Below, piece by piece: positions 36,659 through 45,032 of a stretch of DNA of 64,000 bases. Made by a program: the position numbers and the translations under genes. Every line of letters starts with the position of its first letter. The stretch's first letter is position 1. Under the pieces are notes generated by a model. That model saw only the letters and a list, made by a program, of their open reading frames with translations. It was not told the origin of the DNA and searched no databases. Origin of the DNA: Paraflavitalea sp966211765 (GTDB lineage: Bacteria > Bacteroidota > Bacteroidia > Chitinophagales > Chitinophagaceae); contig CBIHOV010000031.1 of NCBI GenBank assembly GCA_966211765.1, positions 40,790-104,789 on the forward strand, in the 5' to 3' direction.

Positions 36659-37050
36659 ATCGGTTGTAATGTGATGAAGCGATGCCGGATGGCGGTTTTA
36701 AGGTTACGCGAAAGTAGCCTATGAAAAAATAAATTGCAAGTAATAATAAGGCGTTTGTCAGTTTGAGCTTGTCGATGGTTGAAGGTGGGTCGCCCTGCAG
36801 CGCCACAAAGCCGTACGGTTCCGCAGTATTGCGGGAGCCCAGCTTTGATCTAAAGGACCCTGCCGAAACCCTTTGTCAGGCTGGGTTAAAGATAAAATTG
36901 GGTTTTAAGCCTGTGTACCTGCTACTAATGGGGAATGGGTAAATTGAGGCGCCGGGTATGAAATTATCTTTATTTCATGACAACTGTCAGCCTCAGGGGC
37001 TTGCATTAGCGCTTTTTGTGCTGTATCTTGTGCCCGGAATTGACGAATCA
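36659..37050. other. Intergenic region between divergent GT-C and UbiA genes
   Basis: No gene is supported. At 36757-36775 lies GTCAGTTTGAGCTTGTCGA, a slightly decayed form of a CAG(T)CTGAGCTTGTCGAA-type dispersed motif seen repeatedly in many bacterial genomes. The 11-mer GGTGGGTCGCC at 36784-36794 also occurs at about 15912. ACCCTGCC and GGCTGGGT (about 36847-36886) can pair with one mismatch. Both flanking promoters must lie here, but no clear -33/-7 pair was recognised. Confidence 0.4.
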
Positions 37051-37956
37051 ATGCGGGATTATATAAAATTATTACGACCTAAAGACTGGGCAAAAAACCT
37101 TTTCCTGTTCATCCCCTCTTTCTTTGCAGGCAAACTGTTTAACCCCTCGGAGTTCAAAGAGCAATTTTTGTTGCTGATTGGCGGCTTTATTGCTTTTAGC
37201 TTCCTTGCCAGTAGTATCTACATTATTAACGATTACAGGGACATTGAGGACGACCGTAAGCATCCTAAAAAGTGTAAGCGGCCGCTGGCTTCCGGCAAAG
37301 TAAAGAAAGGAACAGGATTGGCTATCTGTATCCTGCTGGCTATCGTCGGCCTGGGTATCAGTTACCTGCTTGACCCTACTTTTAAATTCCTGTTCATTAC
37401 CTGTATCTATTACCTGCTGAACCTGGGTTATTGCTTTGGATTGAAGAATATCTCCGTTGTTGATATCCTGATCGTTTCTGCCGGTTTTGTATTGCGGGTA
37501 AAAGGAGGAGCAGCATTGGGTGATATACATACCACAGAATGGCTGATCATCATGACCTTCCTGCTGGCCTTGTTTATGGCCATTGCCAAAAGGCGCGATG
37601 ATGTAATGCTGAAAGTGGCTACCGGCACCGATATGCGGAAAGCCATCAAAGGTTATAGCCTGGAATTTCTCAATACCCTGCTGGGCCTTTTTTGCGCCAT
37701 CCTGATCGTTTCTTATATCAATTATACCGTGTCAGGCGCCTTGTACAAAGAGTTTGGACACCGTTTGTATTATACTTCTCTGTTTGTGATCGCGGGCATT
37801 ATGCGATATTTGCAGATCACTTTCGTTCTGAACAGAGCAGGCTCACCTACCGAAATCCTTTATAAAGACCGTTTCATTCAGCTTACCCTCGTTCTATGGA
37901 TAGCCAGTTTTTATTTTATCCTTTATCTGAAGGATATCAATGTATTTGACAAATAA
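37051..37956 (+). CDS. UbiA-family decaprenyl-phosphate phosphoribosyltransferase
   Basis: From ATG 37051 (MRDYIKLLRPKDWAKNLFLF) the protein has 301 residues, close to the ~300 of mycobacterial Rv3806c. The frame extends to 36958 but the additional residues are not family-like. The prenyl-diphosphate/Mg-binding motif is NDYRDIEDD (residues 60-68), and the second conserved region is DILIVSAGFVLRVKGGA. There are eight or nine membrane helices. Family members transfer phosphoribose from PRPP onto polyprenyl phosphate at the cytoplasmic membrane, the first committed step to polyprenyl-phosphate-arabinose. It leads a tight operon with DprE1-like, DprE2-like and HAD genes (gaps 15, 13 and -4 nt), which strongly supports this step over quinone prenylation. 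Confidence 0.87.
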   Translation: MRDYIKLLRPKDWAKNLFLFIPSFFAGKLFNPSEFKEQFLLLIGGFIAFSFLASSIYIINDYRDIEDDRKHPKKCKRPLASGKVKKGTGLAICILLAIVGLGISYLLDPTFKFLFITCIYYLLNLGYCFGLKNISVVDILIVSAGFVLRVKGGAALGDIHTTEWLIIMTFLLALFMAIAKRRDDVMLKVATGTDMRKAIKGYSLEFLNTLLGLFCAILIVSYINYTVSGALYKEFGHRLYYTSLFVIAGIMRYLQITFVLNRAGSPTEILYKDRFIQLTLVLWIASFYFILYLKDINVFDK

Positions 37957-37971
37957 AAAACGACTATTCGC

Positions 37972-39306
37972 ATGAAAAAAGAAATTGCCAACTGGGGAAA
38001 TTACCCCGTGATGGAAAGTAATGAACAACAGTTCAGCTTTGACGACCAGTTGCAGCAACTTGTAAAGGATTCCCACCACTTTATTCCCCGTGGGAACGGC
38101 CGCTGTTACGGCGATGCCTCTTTGGGAGGTCAAACCATTTCTACCCTCAAATACGATAAGATACTTTCTTTCGACATACAGCATGGCGTGTTTGAATGCC
38201 AGAGTGGCCTGGTACTGGACCAAATACTGGAAGTGATTGTGCCCAAGGGCTGGTTCCTGCCGGTAACGCCGGGTACCAAATTCATCACCGTTGGTGGCGC
38301 CGTAGGCAGTGATGTACACGGTAAGAACCACCATGTGGATGGTTCCTTTTCCAATCATATTGTAGAGATGGATGTGGTACTGGCCAATGGCCAGGTGATC
38401 ACTTGTTCTCCTACCCAGCATGCCGACCTGTTTGAAGCTACCTGCGGCGGCATGGGCTTAACAGGCATGATCAGCCGGGTAAAATTCCGCCTTAAAAAGA
38501 TTGAGACCTCCTACATCAAGCAAAAGCAGATCAAGGCGGATAACCTGGAGCATATCATCCGCCTGTTTGATGAATACAAGGATTATACTTATTCCGTGGC
38601 CTGGATCGACTGCCTCAAAAAAGGCAAAGGTTTTGGCCGCAGCATCCTGATATTGGGTGAGCATGCCACGGTGAATGACCTGAATGATAAGCAGCGTAAA
38701 GATCCCTTGCAACTACCCAAAAAGAAGCAGATCACTTTCCCCTTCAACCTGCCCTCCTGGGTGCTCAACACCTTCACGGTAAAAGCATTTAACTTCCTGT
38801 ACTACGGTAAGAACTTCAAGAAGGAGATCAACAATGTAGTAGGGTACGAGCCTTTCTATTATCCGCTGGATGCCATTCTGCACTGGAACCGCGGTTATGG
38901 CAAAAAAGGATTTATCCAATACCAGTTTGTGGTGCCTATGCATGCCAAACAGGGATTGGTCGAAATACTTCAACGCATCAGTGATGAAGGGATTGGTTCT
39001 TTTCTGGCTGTATTGAAAGTATTTGGCAAGCAGGAAAGCCTGATCTCTTTTCCGGAAGAAGGCTATACCCTGGCGCTGGATATTCCTGTACGTAAGGGGC
39101 TTTTTGAATTCCTGGATGAACTGGACCAGATCGTGTTGAAATACGGCGGGCGTCTCTATATGAGCAAGGACGCCCGTATGAAACCCGAAGTGCTGGAAGC
39201 TGGTTATCCCCGGCTGGATGAATTTAAAGCCATTGTAAAAAAATATAACCCGGACGGTAAGATACGTTCTACCCAATCGGACCGGTTATTATTGACCACC
39301 AATTAA
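37972..39306 (+). CDS. DprE1-like FAD-dependent decaprenylphosphoryl-ribose oxidase
   Basis: The protein has 444 residues. An FAD-binding (PCMH/VAO-type) domain shows PRGNGRCYGDAS near 39-50 and the DprE1 signature HGKNHHVDGSF at 116-126. The C-terminal ALO-type domain includes YMSKDAR (Lys399) and the end YPRLDEFKAIVKKYNPDG. DprE1 oxidises decaprenyl-phospho-ribose at C2 so that DprE2 can reduce it to the arabinose epimer. Lys399 matches catalytic Lys418 of the M. tuberculosis enzyme. The residue matching Cys387, the covalent target of benzothiazinones there, is Ala368 (TLALDIPV). It lies between UbiA and the SDR in the operon. Mapping to mycobacterial numbering is by my own eye alignment. 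Confidence 0.85.
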   Translation: MKKEIANWGNYPVMESNEQQFSFDDQLQQLVKDSHHFIPRGNGRCYGDASLGGQTISTLKYDKILSFDIQHGVFECQSGLVLDQILEVIVPKGWFLPVTPGTKFITVGGAVGSDVHGKNHHVDGSFSNHIVEMDVVLANGQVITCSPTQHADLFEATCGGMGLTGMISRVKFRLKKIETSYIKQKQIKADNLEHIIRLFDEYKDYTYSVAWIDCLKKGKGFGRSILILGEHATVNDLNDKQRKDPLQLPKKKQITFPFNLPSWVLNTFTVKAFNFLYYGKNFKKEINNVVGYEPFYYPLDAILHWNRGYGKKGFIQYQFVVPMHAKQGLVEILQRISDEGIGSFLAVLKVFGKQESLISFPEEGYTLALDIPVRKGLFEFLDELDQIVLKYGGRLYMSKDARMKPEVLEAGYPRLDEFKAIVKKYNPDGKIRSTQSDRLLLTTN

Positions 39307-39319
39307 TGAACTGTATCTC

Positions 39320-40051
39320 ATGTCTACTGTATTGATCTTAGGGGCCGCGTCTGATATGGCTGTGGCTATTGCGAAAAAATATGCCGCCGAAGGCCATGCC
39401 ATTCAATTGGCTGCCCGTAATATTCAAAGGCTGCAGCCACTGCTGTCGGATATTTCCATCCGTTACAATACGACTTGTACGGCCCACGAATTTGATGCGC
39501 TGAACTTTAATTCGCACCAGGCATTCTTCGACCAGTTGCCAGTAAAGCCTGATATTACCGTATGTGTATTTGGTTACCTTGGTGAAAATGAAACTGCCAG
39601 GGCCAATTGGGCCGAGAGTGAAAAGATCATCCATACCAACTATACGGGGGCAGTGTCTATTCTCAATGTAGTTAGCAATTACTATGCTGCGCAGAAAAAA
39701 GGCGTGATTGCCGGTATCAGCTCTGTTGCCGGTGAGCGGGGCAGGCAAAGCAATTATATTTACGGCAGTGCCAAAGCTGGTTTTACCGCTTATTTATCGG
39801 GGCTGCGCAACCGTATGTTTCCCGAGCATGTGCATGTGGTAAGTGTGCAACCTGGTTTTGTATATACCCGCATGACAGAAAACCTCACCTTGCCTCCCTT
39901 GTTGACGGCGCAGCCGGAACAAGTGGCCAATACGGTGTATAAGGCGGTGGCCGGAAAGAAGAATGTGGTGTATGTAAAATGGTTCTGGCGCTGGATCATG
40001 CTCATCATTAAGAGCATTCCGGAATTCATGTTCAAAAAACTGAAATTGTGA
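39320..40051 (+). CDS. DprE2-like SDR, decaprenylphosphoryl-keto-pentose reductase
   Basis: The 243-residue short-chain dehydrogenase has the NAD(P)-binding start MSTVLILGAASDMAVAIAKK, catalytic Ser in AGISSVAGERG, and Tyr/Lys in YIYGSAKAG. It has a hydrophobic, basic C-terminus (FWRWIMLIIKSIPEFMFKK) suited to membrane association, consistent with a lipid-linked substrate. In the known pathway DprE2 reduces the 2-keto intermediate made by DprE1 to polyprenyl-phospho-arabinose using NADH. It begins 13 nt after the DprE1-like gene and its TGA overlaps the GTG start of the next gene by 4 nt, an arrangement implying translational coupling. Confidence 0.85.
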   Translation: MSTVLILGAASDMAVAIAKKYAAEGHAIQLAARNIQRLQPLLSDISIRYNTTCTAHEFDALNFNSHQAFFDQLPVKPDITVCVFGYLGENETARANWAESEKIIHTNYTGAVSILNVVSNYYAAQKKGVIAGISSVAGERGRQSNYIYGSAKAGFTAYLSGLRNRMFPEHVHVVSVQPGFVYTRMTENLTLPPLLTAQPEQVANTVYKAVAGKKNVVYVKWFWRWIMLIIKSIPEFMFKKLKL

Positions 40052-40641
40052 GTCAGCCTATTGCCTTCTTCGATTTTGACGGTACCATTACCACCAAAGA
40101 TACCCTGCTGGAGATCTTTAAATACCGGCATGGAAAGACCCGGTTCTTCCTGGGCTTCCTCCTCAACAGCCCTTTCCTTGTAGCCTACAAGGCAGGTGTT
40201 ATTTCAAATCAGCTGGCCAAGGAAATGACACTGAAGTTCTTCTTCGGCGGTATGAAAGCAGATGAGTTCAATGCTTTTTGCGAACGGTTTGCAACGGAGA
40301 TCATTCCTTCGCTGGTGCGCAACAAGGCACTGAAGGAAATAGACAAGTTGAAGAAAGCTGGCGCCGAAGTGGTGATCGTTTCAGCTTCTCCCGAAAACTG
40401 GCTGCAGCCCTGGTGTACTGCGCACAATGTTAAGTTGATGGGCACACAACTGGAAGTAAACAACGGTAAGATCACCGGCAAGATAAAAGGCATTAACTGC
40501 CATGGAGAAGAGAAGGTGCGCCGTATCAGGGCCGCTTATGATCTTACTGCCTATAAAGAAGTGTATTGCTATGGCGATACCAGTGGTGATAAACCGATGC
40601 TGGCATTGGGTACGCATGCTTTTTACCAGCCTTTTCGGTAA
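40048..40641 (+). CDS. HAD-IB family phosphatase of the polyprenyl-pentose operon
   Basis: The protein has 197 residues and starts at GTG 40048, overlapping the SDR gene by 4 nt (GTGA). HAD motif I is FFDFDGTITTKDT, motif II VIVSASPENW, and motif IV YGDTSGDKPML, the arrangement of phosphoserine-phosphatase-like HAD-IB enzymes. Mycobacteria use a PAP2 phosphatase to remove the 5-phosphate of decaprenyl-phospho-5-phosphoribose. This HAD enzyme is placed to do the same job. Placement and tight coupling are direct; the substrate is inference. It is followed 9 nt later by a Crp/Fnr gene. Confidence 0.82.
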   Translation: MSQPIAFFDFDGTITTKDTLLEIFKYRHGKTRFFLGFLLNSPFLVAYKAGVISNQLAKEMTLKFFFGGMKADEFNAFCERFATEIIPSLVRNKALKEIDKLKKAGAEVVIVSASPENWLQPWCTAHNVKLMGTQLEVNNGKITGKIKGINCHGEEKVRRIRAAYDLTAYKEVYCYGDTSGDKPMLALGTHAFYQPFR

Positions 40642-40650
40642 ATTGCTGGT

Positions 40651-41217
40651 ATGCAACCGGAACTAAGTCAATTTCTTTCACAATATGCTCAGATCCCTGA
40701 GCAGGTATTATTGGAATTTACCGACAGTTTCAAAGAAAAGAGAATTGCTAAAAACAGTTTCTTACTCAAAGAAGGCCAGGTGTGCCGCCACTTTGGATTT
40801 GTAAAGAGCGGTTGTTTGCGCCTGTACTATACCGGTGAAAAGCAGGAAGTGTCGGTATGGTTTGCGTTCAGCAATAATTCAGCCATCGAGATCTCCAGTT
40901 ATTTAAGCAATGCTCCTTCGGCTTATGCTATTCAGGCTATTGAAGACAGTACCGTATTATACCTTCCCAAAGAAGAGTTGGAGCACCTATGCGCCAAACA
41001 TCCTGCCCTGCAGGAGATGATGAGAAGGTATTGGGAAGTAGCAGTACTGAGTCTGATCACGCGCTTTACCTCCCTTCAAAAAGACAGCGCTGAGAAAAGA
41101 TATAAAGACCTCATGCTCCAGACGGAGTACCTCCAAAAAATACCCCAGAAGTACCTGGCTTCCTTTATCGGCGTTACGCCTACCTCCCTGAGCAGGATCA
41201 GAAGAAAAGTAAAATAA
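40651..41217 (+). CDS. Crp/Fnr-family regulator
   Basis: The 188-residue protein has a cyclic-nucleotide-binding-like N-domain (SFLLKEGQVCRHFGFVKSG through AIEISSYLS) and a short C-terminal region (IPQKYLASFIGVTPTSLSRIRRKVK) that keeps the recognition-helix character of the Bacteroidetes Crp/cAMP-like group. No Fnr-type cysteine set. It follows the HAD gene by 9 nt and may be in the same transcript, though regulators of this group are often independent. Ligand and targets are unknown. Confidence 0.85.
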   Translation: MQPELSQFLSQYAQIPEQVLLEFTDSFKEKRIAKNSFLLKEGQVCRHFGFVKSGCLRLYYTGEKQEVSVWFAFSNNSAIEISSYLSNAPSAYAIQAIEDSTVLYLPKEELEHLCAKHPALQEMMRRYWEVAVLSLITRFTSLQKDSAEKRYKDLMLQTEYLQKIPQKYLASFIGVTPTSLSRIRRKVK

Positions 41218-41297
41218 ATCCTTCATCTATTTGTTATCCTGGGACAACTTTACGGAAAACAGATACCCCTAGCTTTGGCTTTCTAAACTGGTTCTAT

Positions 41298-41972
41298 ATG
41301 ACAATTCAAAAGCAAAAACTAATAGAAGCGGAGCAGATTGCTGCGCAATTATTTGATGAGATAGAAAAGCGGCAGCTTATTCAGCCTGGAAAAACAGAAA
41401 GCCAGGTGAATAATGAGGCCTTTCAATTGGCAGAAGAGCTTTTTGGCATCAAAAAGCACTGGCACAAAAGGATCGTAAGAAGTGGCCCCAATACCCTGCA
41501 TCCCTATAATGAGAATCCGCCCAATTTAGTGATACAGGAAGATGATATCCTCTTCTTTGATTTTGGTCCTATTGTAGAAGATTGGGAAGCTGATTTTGGA
41601 AGGACCTATGTAGTAGGCAATGATCCATTCAAACTAAAGCTGCAGCAGGATGTGGAAGCGGCCTGGGAGGCGGGCAAAGCATGGTTTGAAAAGCAAACGG
41701 AAATAAATGGCGCTGATCTCTTTCACTATATAAAAGGACTGGCCGATTCCTATGGCTGGGAATTTGGTGGTGAAATAGCGGGGCACCTGATAGGTCAGTT
41801 TCCCCATGAAAGATTAGAGTCGGGCAATTATGGATTGTATGTGCATCCGGAAAATCCCAACAATATGTTTTTGCCCGATGCCAACGGCAACAAGCGTGAA
41901 TGGATACTTGAGATCCACTTTGTGGACCGGGAAAGAAAGATCGGTGGCTTTTTTGAGCAGCTGCTTACCTGA
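41298..41972 (+). CDS. M24-family metallopeptidase-like protein
   Basis: The 224-residue protein has the pita-bread fold metal ligands Asp88 (LFFDFGPI), Asp99 (WEADFGRTY), His163 (GHLIGQ), Glu205 (EWILEIHF) and Glu220 (GGFFEQ). All five ligands of the Xaa-Pro aminopeptidase/methionine aminopeptidase superfamily are therefore present. The protein lacks the N-terminal creatinase domain of large Xaa-Pro peptidases, so it is a stand-alone catalytic module. Substrate unclear. It follows the Crp/Fnr gene by 80 nt on the same strand and ends 8 bp from a convergent gene. Confidence 0.85.
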   Translation: MTIQKQKLIEAEQIAAQLFDEIEKRQLIQPGKTESQVNNEAFQLAEELFGIKKHWHKRIVRSGPNTLHPYNENPPNLVIQEDDILFFDFGPIVEDWEADFGRTYVVGNDPFKLKLQQDVEAAWEAGKAWFEKQTEINGADLFHYIKGLADSYGWEFGGEIAGHLIGQFPHERLESGNYGLYVHPENPNNMFLPDANGNKREWILEIHFVDRERKIGGFFEQLLT

Positions 41973-41980
41973 TCAGTAGG

Positions 41981-42586
41981 TTAAGGTATCAGGCGGTGCT
42001 TCCGGATAATCTCTTCCAGCTTTTGGCTGTTTTCCCATACTTCTTTGTATATCCAGGTATAATGATCCTGTTGCCAGAAGCTGATCACCTGGAATGTTTT
42101 GAGTTCTCCTATCAACTGTACCAATGCCCTGTATTCGAGGTAGCAAATGAGTACATGGTACCAGGTGCTGGTGGTATCGCCACTGCTTAGTGGAAAGGCC
42201 CCTGGCGGATTGGGATACAAAGCTTGTATTTCCTTATAGGCAGCCTTGCTGCCAGCGGCAGTGTCGATAAACCAATGAAGCTGTTCATGGATATAAGTGG
42301 CCAATAACAATTCGTCGTCTCTCAGGTGCCGGGTATTGAGGGTTAATACAGGGTGACTATGCGGTGATACATTGAATCCATTTTCAATAGTAACTGTTTT
42401 GGTAAAGGTCCATTTCGACAGATCATATACATTCATCAGCCTTACCAGTTGTTCTTTGGTTTGGGCCTCCCGTGGGTGGTTGGACTTCAGAACAATGTTA
42501 AGCGGATAATTGTTGGTTTGCGCCTGCAGGCTGCAGGTAAGCAGGATGGCAAGCAGGAATGTGCAGGCGGGTTTGGTTGCTTTCAT
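41981..42586 (-). CDS. Exported HEXXH-motif protein, putative zinc peptidase-like
   Basis: The 201-residue protein has a signal peptide (CTFLLAILLTCSLQAQ, about 8-23). A zincin-type HEXXH motif is present as HEQLH (100-104) within TYIHEQLHWFIDTA. A candidate third ligand Glu151 lies in the helix CYLEYRAL about 47 residues on. The remaining sequence (NGFNVSPHSHPVLTLNTRHL, then WYHVLICYLEY) is not one I recognise. HEXXH alone is common by chance, but its position in a helix with a downstream Glu makes catalysis plausible. It ends 8 bp from the M24 gene (convergent). Function unproven. Confidence 0.68.
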   Translation of the reverse strand: MKATKPACTFLLAILLTCSLQAQTNNYPLNIVLKSNHPREAQTKEQLVRLMNVYDLSKWTFTKTVTIENGFNVSPHSHPVLTLNTRHLRDDELLLATYIHEQLHWFIDTAAGSKAAYKEIQALYPNPPGAFPLSSGDTTSTWYHVLICYLEYRALVQLIGELKTFQVISFWQQDHYTWIYKEVWENSQKLEEIIRKHRLIP

Positions 42587-42630
42587 ATTCGATGGCTATT
42601 TAACCTAACGAATATATTATTAATTCGCTA

Positions 42631-42661
42631 AAAAGAGCCAGGCCGCAATAAGCGGCCTGGC
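42631..42661 (-). terminator. Terminator downstream of the T9SS esterase
   Basis: GCCAGGCCGC and GCGGCCTGGC form a perfect 10-bp stem with an AATAA loop (42637-42661). On the - strand it is followed by TCTTTT, about 85 nt past the stop of the 42746-44659 gene. Confidence 0.8.
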
Positions 42662-42745
42662 ATGGAAATCATCATTCATGGTATGTTTCGCTCCAAAAAG
42701 CTCTTTACCTATATCGGTTCGTATTAATCTGTTTAATCCGAAATG

Positions 42746-44659
42746 CTAATTCTTTACGACCTTTCTGATCTCGCGTAATTGATCACCAATTGTTACTTCC
42801 AGCAGATAAATGCCAGCTACCAGTTGCTTTACATCCATTACTGTGGTAATGAGCTCTTCTTTCTTCATCCACTGTTTCTGTATCATTACCTTGCCATCTA
42901 TACTGAGGAGGCGTAGCTGTAACAATCCCTTGTGTTCGTCATTGATCAACACCGAAATATTATCCTGTACAGGATTGGGGAAATATTCCAGCCTGGCTTT
43001 GGTACGATTGTTTTCTACACGCACCACAGGGGAGTACATCGTTGTTTTACCACTTGTATTCACCAATTTCAACCGGTAATACCAGGCACCGCCAAATTCC
43101 TGCTGATCGGTATAAGCATAAGTTTGTTGGATCATACTGTTGCCACCCGCCGGAACAACACCAATGGTATTAAAGAATTTTCCGTCGACACTGCGTTCTA
43201 TGGCAAAATGATCATTGTCTTGTTCCTGTGCAGTCGCCCATACCAGTTTCGTTGCGCCTGTAGCAGCGCTACCCTTAAAATAAGAGAGCCTGACGGGGAG
43301 CATGGTGGCAGAAGAATATACGGCTACCACATCCTGGGTTTTGGCCCCCTGTGCATCCGTTGTTTCCAACTGGAATTCATAGGTGCCCAGCAGCAGGTTG
43401 GTAAGGTCTGGGTTGGCTACTGCATCATTAGAAAGGGAGTATACAGCAGGGCCTGTTTTTTTGGTCCACTTGTAAGTCAGGGCTGCACCGTCCGGATCAT
43501 AAGAATCACTGCCATGAAGGGTTGTACTGGATACAACGGTGTTGATATTGTCGCCGGCCTCTGTTACCGGAGGAATATTGGATGCAGCTCCGGCAGTTAC
43601 TGTAATGGTAACAGTTGATTTTACAAAATCGCCCCGGTCGTCTACTACAGTCAATTCAAATACATAGTTGCCAGCAGTAGTAAGACTATTTATCCTGGTC
43701 AATCCATTGGTGGAAACGGAGGTAACAACGGAACTGTTGGAAGGGCCTGAAGTCTGCTTCCATACAAACCTTTCTATCTCGCCATCTGCATCGGTGGAAT
43801 GAGCGCCACTCAGGTAAGCAAATCCCTGTGTAGCAGAAATGGTGAAATTGGACCCTGCATTGGCCACCGGGCGCACATTCACGGGCTTGCTTTTATCCTT
43901 ACCCAGCAGCCATTCATATACGTTGGGGTTTTGATATTTATACGCTGTATCAAATGCCCTGTCCCAAATACCATGTCCGCCATCGGCATACATGGTCATG
44001 TAGGCTTTTACAGCGGCATTGCAAGTGGTATTGATGCCATTTATAATAGCGCTGGTGCAGTTGGCCTGTGTTGTCCCATCATTGATGGCATGAAAAGCCC
44101 ATATAGGTAATTTGGCATCGGCCAGGTTACAATAGGTATTGGTTTGGCAAGTAGGGCAGCAGGGTGCTATAGCATTCAGTTGCCTGCCCTTTACCGGGGT
44201 TTCACCTGGATAATCCCATACACCACCACCACCGAGGCTAAGGCCCACAAGTGAGATACGATTGGTATCGATGTTAAGGTTGGCTTTGGCGTAGTTGATC
44301 ATCTCTTCTGTATAGAAATTGTACCACCAGCCATAATTATTACTCAACTGCGGTGATAATACCAGGAATGTTTGCCATTTGCCATTCCAGAAGAAGCGCA
44401 TTTTATGGCCTGCATCAATATACTTGGGAATGGCATTGTTTTTTACCTTGTATAATTCGGTAGTACCATTACCACGCTCTCCCATGCCATGGAGGAAGAT
44501 AATGAGGGGATACTTTTCGCCTGTAGGATTGTAATCGGTAGGTGTGTACTGATAGAAGCCAATCTTAGTACCATTGGCTGCTGTGAGGCTTTTTGCAACC
44601 TGTTGTCCCGATGCAAGTACAGACATGAGGATGCCTGCCATGAGTAAAGTGGTTTTCAT
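42746..44659 (-). CDS. T9SS type-A secreted esterase/hydrolase with PKD-like repeats
   Basis: From ATG 44659 (MKTTLLMAGILMSVLASGQQ, signal peptide) the protein has 637 residues. The N-terminal alpha/beta hydrolase (about 20-260) contains PLIIFLHGMGERG (oxyanion side) and the nucleophile elbow GLSLGG in ISLVGLSLGGGG, with a His candidate in YADGGHGIWD, as in polysaccharide or feruloyl esterases. Two or three PKD-like domains follow (about 275-460, such as SYDPDGAALTYKWTK). The C-terminal about 80 residues (LEYFPNPVQDNISVLI through AGIYLLEVTI) are a type-A sorting domain for T9SS export. A palindrome sits about 40 nt upstream and a good terminator downstream. Substrate unknown. Confidence 0.85.
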   Translation of the reverse strand: MKTTLLMAGILMSVLASGQQVAKSLTAANGTKIGFYQYTPTDYNPTGEKYPLIIFLHGMGERGNGTTELYKVKNNAIPKYIDAGHKMRFFWNGKWQTFLVLSPQLSNNYGWWYNFYTEEMINYAKANLNIDTNRISLVGLSLGGGGVWDYPGETPVKGRQLNAIAPCCPTCQTNTYCNLADAKLPIWAFHAINDGTTQANCTSAIINGINTTCNAAVKAYMTMYADGGHGIWDRAFDTAYKYQNPNVYEWLLGKDKSKPVNVRPVANAGSNFTISATQGFAYLSGAHSTDADGEIERFVWKQTSGPSNSSVVTSVSTNGLTRINSLTTAGNYVFELTVVDDRGDFVKSTVTITVTAGAASNIPPVTEAGDNINTVVSSTTLHGSDSYDPDGAALTYKWTKKTGPAVYSLSNDAVANPDLTNLLLGTYEFQLETTDAQGAKTQDVVAVYSSATMLPVRLSYFKGSAATGATKLVWATAQEQDNDHFAIERSVDGKFFNTIGVVPAGGNSMIQQTYAYTDQQEFGGAWYYRLKLVNTSGKTTMYSPVVRVENNRTKARLEYFPNPVQDNISVLINDEHKGLLQLRLLSIDGKVMIQKQWMKKEELITTVMDVKQLVAGIYLLEVTIGDQLREIRKVVKN

Positions 44660-44699
44660 AGAGGATCGATTTTGGGTAAAGAACAAGGGGTTTATTTTA

Positions 44700-44724
44700 C
44701 TATGTAATGCCGACCATTACATAG
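44700..44724. promoter_or_regulatory. Perfect palindrome upstream of the T9SS esterase
   Basis: CTATGTAATG and CATTACATAG are exact complements with a 5-nt spacer, 41-65 nt upstream of the esterase start. This arrangement suits a dimeric repressor or activator. It lies in the 373-nt gap 44660-45032, which holds no gene and otherwise only a candidate -7 element for the divergent MFS gene. Confidence 0.5.
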
Positions 44725-45017
44725 TGCCCCGATACGGATTAATGTACCTGCCTTATTTTAACAATTACTATACCATACGGGCTTTTGTACTGTTACTATT
44801 CATGAAAACGGCCAAAATCGAGGGGTTTTGCAGGGCCATAGTAGAAGTCACATCCTAAAGCTGGTAAAATTCATGTCCGGAAAATAACATCCGCGCTTTC
44901 CTGTTTGACTTAGCGCAAAGCATTACCAAACTGGGATTAAGGGCAGTTTGTCTAATGCCTTTAGAAACAGCCTGCTCATTTCATACATATAAGCGGCATT
45001 TATCATTATTGTCCGTT

Positions 45018-45025
45018 TATCTTTG
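45018..45025 (+). promoter_or_regulatory. Candidate -7 element for the second MFS gene, near-leaderless
   Basis: TATCTTTG fits TAnnTTTG exactly and ends 7 nt before the ATG at 45033, so the transcript would start at or very near the start codon. No good -33 TTG is visible at about 44993-44998. Confidence 0.4.
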
Positions 45026-45032
45026 CGCAAAC

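Noticed and set aside
42932..43618. 228-codon + strand frame opposite the T9SS esterase
   Set aside because: Antisense of PKD-like and sorting domains; no motif of its own.
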